64,000 bases of DNA from QYQD01 sp040755415 (lineage in GTDB: Bacteria; Desulfobacterota; QYQD01): positions 1 through 64,000 of the forward strand of contig JBFMAZ010000098.1 in assembly GCA_040755415.1 (NCBI GenBank). The letters run 5' to 3'. Below are positions 61,267 through 64,000 of this stretch, piece by piece (the first letter of the stretch is position 1; every line of letters starts with the position of its first letter). The notes under the pieces are model-generated. The model was not told where the DNA came from. It searched no databases and worked only from the letters and a program-made list of their open reading frames with translations. The position numbers and the translations under genes were made by a program.

Positions 61267-62298
61267 ATGGAACTCCGTTTTCATGAGGCCAATCTCGAAA
61301 TTGATGACCGGATAGAGTCCTTGATGGACCTGGCAGGTGTTGATGCCAATCGCGATATTATACGCGAATTAATTATTGCCAGCCTGAAGGGTGGTCAGGA
61401 CACCAGGGATCGTGGCGACCTGAAGATGATGAATACCACTCTCAAAGAGATGCGCTATACTGCAAAGGTCTTTGGGCCTTACCGGAACCGGCTCAAGGTA
61501 ACGGTATTTGGTTCAGCCAGGACCCTTCCCGACACACCGCTTTATGATATGGCCCTTCGCTTTGCCCGCGGGTTGGTCGAGAATGGCTTTATGGTGATTA
61601 CCGGCGGCGGTCCTGGTATCATGGAAGCAGCCAACAAGGGGGCCGGCCGTGAAAACTCTTTTGGTGTCGCTATCAAACTCCCTTTCGAACAGGTGACTAA
61701 TGAGATAATAGCCTCTAACCCGCGCATGATCCAGTACAAATACTTTTTTAACCGCAAGGTGGCCTTTATTAAGGAGACCCATGCTGTGGCGCTGTTCCCC
61801 GGCGGGTTTGGAACCATGGACGAGGTTATGGAGGCCATGACCCTCGTTCAGACCGGAAAACAGAATCCCATCCCTATCGTGTTTCTCGAAACCAGAGAAA
61901 ATGGATATTGGAAAAAATGGATGGAATTTTTGCAGGGCTGCCTGGTCAAGGGCGGATACATCTCACCAGAAGACCTGCGACTATTCACTATCCTGAACGA
62001 TGAAAAAGAGGCAGTAAAAGCGATTACGTACTTTTATCGCCGTTATCACTCCATGCGCTACGTAGGAGATATGGTAGTATTACGCCTGAAAACGGGGCTA
62101 AAAGAGGCTGACATTCAGGCATTGAATGAAGAATTCACACGGGACCTCCTGCCCGGTGGAAATTTTGAGGCCCGGGAGGCCTTGCCGGAGGAACAAGATG
62201 AACCTGAACTGTTAGAACTGCCGCGTTTGACGTTCCCCTTTAATAAGAAATCCTTCGCCAGCCTTAAGGCTATAATCGAACGGATTAATAGCCTCTGA
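61267..62298 (+). CDS. LOG-family Rossmann-fold protein (TIGR00730-like)
   Basis: A 343-residue LOG protein, nucleotide 5'-monophosphate phosphoribohydrolase family. The core has GSARTLPDTPLYDMA, ITGGGPGIMEAANKGA and the catalytic PGGFGTMDEVMEAMTL. It has ~85 extra residues at the N-terminus and a C-terminal extension relative to short cytokinin-type LOGs, as in PpnN-like longer members. Probably degrades nucleoside monophosphates. Monocistronic. Confidence 0.9.
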   Translation: MELRFHEANLEIDDRIESLMDLAGVDANRDIIRELIIASLKGGQDTRDRGDLKMMNTTLKEMRYTAKVFGPYRNRLKVTVFGSARTLPDTPLYDMALRFARGLVENGFMVITGGGPGIMEAANKGAGRENSFGVAIKLPFEQVTNEIIASNPRMIQYKYFFNRKVAFIKETHAVALFPGGFGTMDEVMEAMTLVQTGKQNPIPIVFLETRENGYWKKWMEFLQGCLVKGGYISPEDLRLFTILNDEKEAVKAITYFYRRYHSMRYVGDMVVLRLKTGLKEADIQALNEEFTRDLLPGGNFEAREALPEEQDEPELLELPRLTFPFNKKSFASLKAIIERINSL

Positions 62299-62311
62299 CA
62301 TAGGCCGGCGA

Positions 62312-62779
62312 TTATTCTGTTTCTTTAAATTTTACTACCTTAATTATATCCCTATAAAATTCCTTTTCTTCCTTAGACACCTCGGTCTTAAATAGTTTCC
62401 GCGTGACCAATATTGGAATTCGCTGATTCAAGGCTAGGGCTAGGGCATCACTGGGCCTGGAATCAGCCCCGACCTCGTTCCCGCCTTTTTCATAGATGAC
62501 CTTGGCGATATAAGCATTATCTTGCTGATCATATATCTCTACGCGCAAGAATCTGACGCCCAGATTTTTCAATATCCCTAAATAAAGATCATGCGTTAGA
62601 GGCCGGGGGGGCCTGTAAGTGCCTTTTTCCTTGGCAATGGCAGCAAATTCAGCCGGACCAATGAGCATCGTAAAATAATATTTACTGTCGGCCTTTTCTT
62701 TTAAGATAATTTGATATCCGTCCTGTTGCTCCACCAGTTGAACATCATGTATGGCTATCATATTTTCCTGCCCTTCCAA
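62312..62779 (-). CDS. bifunctional nuclease family protein (DUF151)
   Basis: A 155-residue protein with the DUF151 core: LPLIG-like YFTMLIGPAEFAAIA, RPLTHDLYLGILKNLG, and GADSRPSDALALALNQRIPI. DUF151 proteins have RNase/DNase activity in plants and are conserved in many bacteria. The start may be TTG 62779, with aggagg 7 bases before, or ATG 62761. It is convergent with the LOG gene. Confidence 0.88.
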   Translation of the reverse strand: MEGQENMIAIHDVQLVEQQDGYQIILKEKADSKYYFTMLIGPAEFAAIAKEKGTYRPPRPLTHDLYLGILKNLGVRFLRVEIYDQQDNAYIAKVIYEKGGNEVGADSRPSDALALALNQRIPILVTRKLFKTEVSKEEKEFYRDIIKVVKFKETE

Positions 62780-62924
62780 ATCGATTCCTCCTGTAACACG
62801 CTAATTCTTCTACCAAGGTCGATATCATTTACCTGAAGACCTTACAAAGGTCAAGCACCCCTAGACCTTCCCCATTTTTATGGAATCCTTAAAAAAGGTC
62901 AATCGGCACTCCGCTGTGGTAACA

Positions 62925-63971
62925 TCACGGGGTATCTTCCACAATTTGCCTCAGGAGAATAATGGTATTCTCCAAATCCTTAAGCGAAACCACTTCTACG
63001 GTGGCATGCGTATAGCGACAGGGGATGCAGACAGGAAGGACAGGCACGCCTTTTCTTACCAGTTGGATGGCCGCCGCATCGGTCGATCCGCCCACTACGC
63101 CTAGCTGGAAGGGGATATTCTTTTTTACGGCTAATTCCTCTACAAAATTTCGCAACCTCCGGCTGGTAACCATGCGTGTATCCACCAGCCTGAGTAGCGG
63201 CCCCCTGTTTATCTGAAACTGATTCTTGTAAACCGCCGGCACCCCCGGAAAGTCAGGGGCACTGGCCGTGTCGATGATAAAGGCGCTGTCCGGTTTTGTT
63301 CTGTACCCGGCCACTGACGCCCCGCGCAGGCCGTACTCCTCCTGCGTAGTGAAGACAAAACTGATTCGGGGCCGGGGCGATAGCTCTTTCATGCTCCGGA
63401 TCAAAGCCACCAGGGCTGTACAACCGGCCCGATTGTCCATGCCCCGGGCGGCGATCAGGCCATTGGCCAGGCGGGAAACCTGCTTGGCAAATACAACCGG
63501 ATCGCCGACCCGTATCCTCATAGCCCGCACCTCTTCGGCACTGCGTGCCCCTGCGTCTATGACCAGCTCCTGCCACGAGATGACCTTATCCTGGTTCTTC
63601 TGACCCTCAACTGCCATGTGAGGCGGCACCCAGGCGATCACCCCTGGAACCTCTTCGCCTGCCTGCGTAAATAACCTTACGTGTCTCGACGGCAATATGC
63701 GGTCATCGATACCGCCCATCTTTTTGAAATGGATGAAACCATCAGCGGTGATATTAGCAACTACAAGACCCAGCTCATCCATGTGGGCAAAGAAAACTAT
63801 GTGTCCCTTCCCCTGCCCCTCCCGTATTCCAATGAGATTACCTATGGCATCTATTTCTATCTGGTCAACATAGTCTTCGATCAGTGTTTTAATCTTCGCC
63901 CTGATCGGGTCTTCATAACCGCTTATGCCCGGCACCAGAATGAGTTCTTCAAGCAGTTTTTCTATTTCCAT
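62925..63971 (-). CDS. M42-family metallopeptidase (FrvX/TET-type aminopeptidase)
   Basis: A 348-residue cytoplasmic aminopeptidase. Di-metal site residues are visible in FFAHMDELGL, ARGMDNRAGCTALVALI, FTTQEEYGLRGASVAG and FIIDTASAPDFPGVP, with the final His in RYTHATVEVV. The N-terminal VPGISGYEDPIR is typical. Likely forms a large oligomer that degrades peptides. Confidence 0.93.
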   Translation of the reverse strand: MEIEKLLEELILVPGISGYEDPIRAKIKTLIEDYVDQIEIDAIGNLIGIREGQGKGHIVFFAHMDELGLVVANITADGFIHFKKMGGIDDRILPSRHVRLFTQAGEEVPGVIAWVPPHMAVEGQKNQDKVISWQELVIDAGARSAEEVRAMRIRVGDPVVFAKQVSRLANGLIAARGMDNRAGCTALVALIRSMKELSPRPRISFVFTTQEEYGLRGASVAGYRTKPDSAFIIDTASAPDFPGVPAVYKNQFQINRGPLLRLVDTRMVTSRRLRNFVEELAVKKNIPFQLGVVGGSTDAAAIQLVRKGVPVLPVCIPCRYTHATVEVVSLKDLENTIILLRQIVEDTP

Positions 63972-64000
63972 AAGAATTGTCCCTTCAGATCAAATCTATC

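Overview
This window reads as chromosome from a strictly anaerobic, cytochrome-rich bacterium, most likely a Desulfobacterota (former Deltaproteobacteria) relative. The inference rests on an rnfCDGEAB operon preceded by a tetraheme c3-like cytochrome, two c554-like tetraheme cytochrome domains, a heme-binding sensor kinase with a two-CW domain, PilZ proteins, an HdrB/GlcF-type Fe-S protein, and two genes that look like selenoproteins. The genus cannot be named from the sequence. Housekeeping genes (alaS, recA, recN, purC, cinA, pgpA, bamD, trxA) show ordinary chromosome. No selA, selB, selD or tRNA-Sec was seen here.

Layout. 0.3-3.0 kb: WYL-type regulator, SAM hydrolase and MFS transporter. 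3.1-4.5 kb: an exported nucleotidase-like/tetraheme cytochrome fusion whose frame is open only if an in-frame UGA is read as selenocysteine. 4.6-8.7 kb: a decayed defence-type locus (SNF2 helicase, DUF1156 methylase, winged-helix protein, DUF499 ATPase), all internally deleted and one interrupted by a MITE. 9.1-25.8 kb: HtrA-like protease, THEP1 NTPase, beta-CASP hydrolase, two histidine kinases, a PP-loop protein, recN, PilZ, USP and a cytochrome. 26-36 kb: apbE, then on the minus strand cytochrome c3 | rnfC-D-G-E-A-B - uspA - rseC-like - nhaD-like - tandem usp. 36-45 kb: Fe-S protein, HD hydrolase, tRNA-Arg, nuclease, purC, UDP-sugar genes, trxA, bamD. 46-64 kb: alaS/recA/thpR/cinA/pgpA, larC, a VTT membrane protein, FG-GAP exported protein, PilZ, deoxyhypusine-synthase-like protein, Cys-rich proteins, LOG, bifunctional nuclease and M42 peptidase.

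The central result is the Rnf operon. rnfE is split by UGA exactly at the second conserved cysteine (I-V-V-N-[UGA]) that in Rnf/NQR ligates the intramembrane [2Fe-2S] cluster, and a 6-bp hairpin with a G-starting loop begins 12 bases after the UGA, with its loop at +19, as in bacterial SECIS elements. The cytochrome fusion at 3.1-4.5 kb has UGA at the last Cys position of a Pro-Cys-Gly-Cys motif, with a hairpin whose GGUCUG loop also starts at +19, the same spacing as the E. coli fdhF SECIS. In the same operon RnfC has lost the glycine-rich FMN/NADH motif. Together with the upstream tetraheme cytochrome and the downstream Na+/H+ antiporter this suggests a Sec-containing, possibly cytochrome-linked, sodium-coupled Rnf variant.

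The intergenic spaces are crowded with dispersed repeats: a MITE family (about 162 bp, terminal inverted repeats, 8-bp target duplications visible at all six complete copies), a 276-bp element at 16.5 and 54.6 kb with a partial copy at the left end, a 148-bp element with TCATCCG ends, and G/C-run palindromes. Two of these repeats have entered coding frames (an unknown protein at 17-18.9 kb and the 5' end of bamD).
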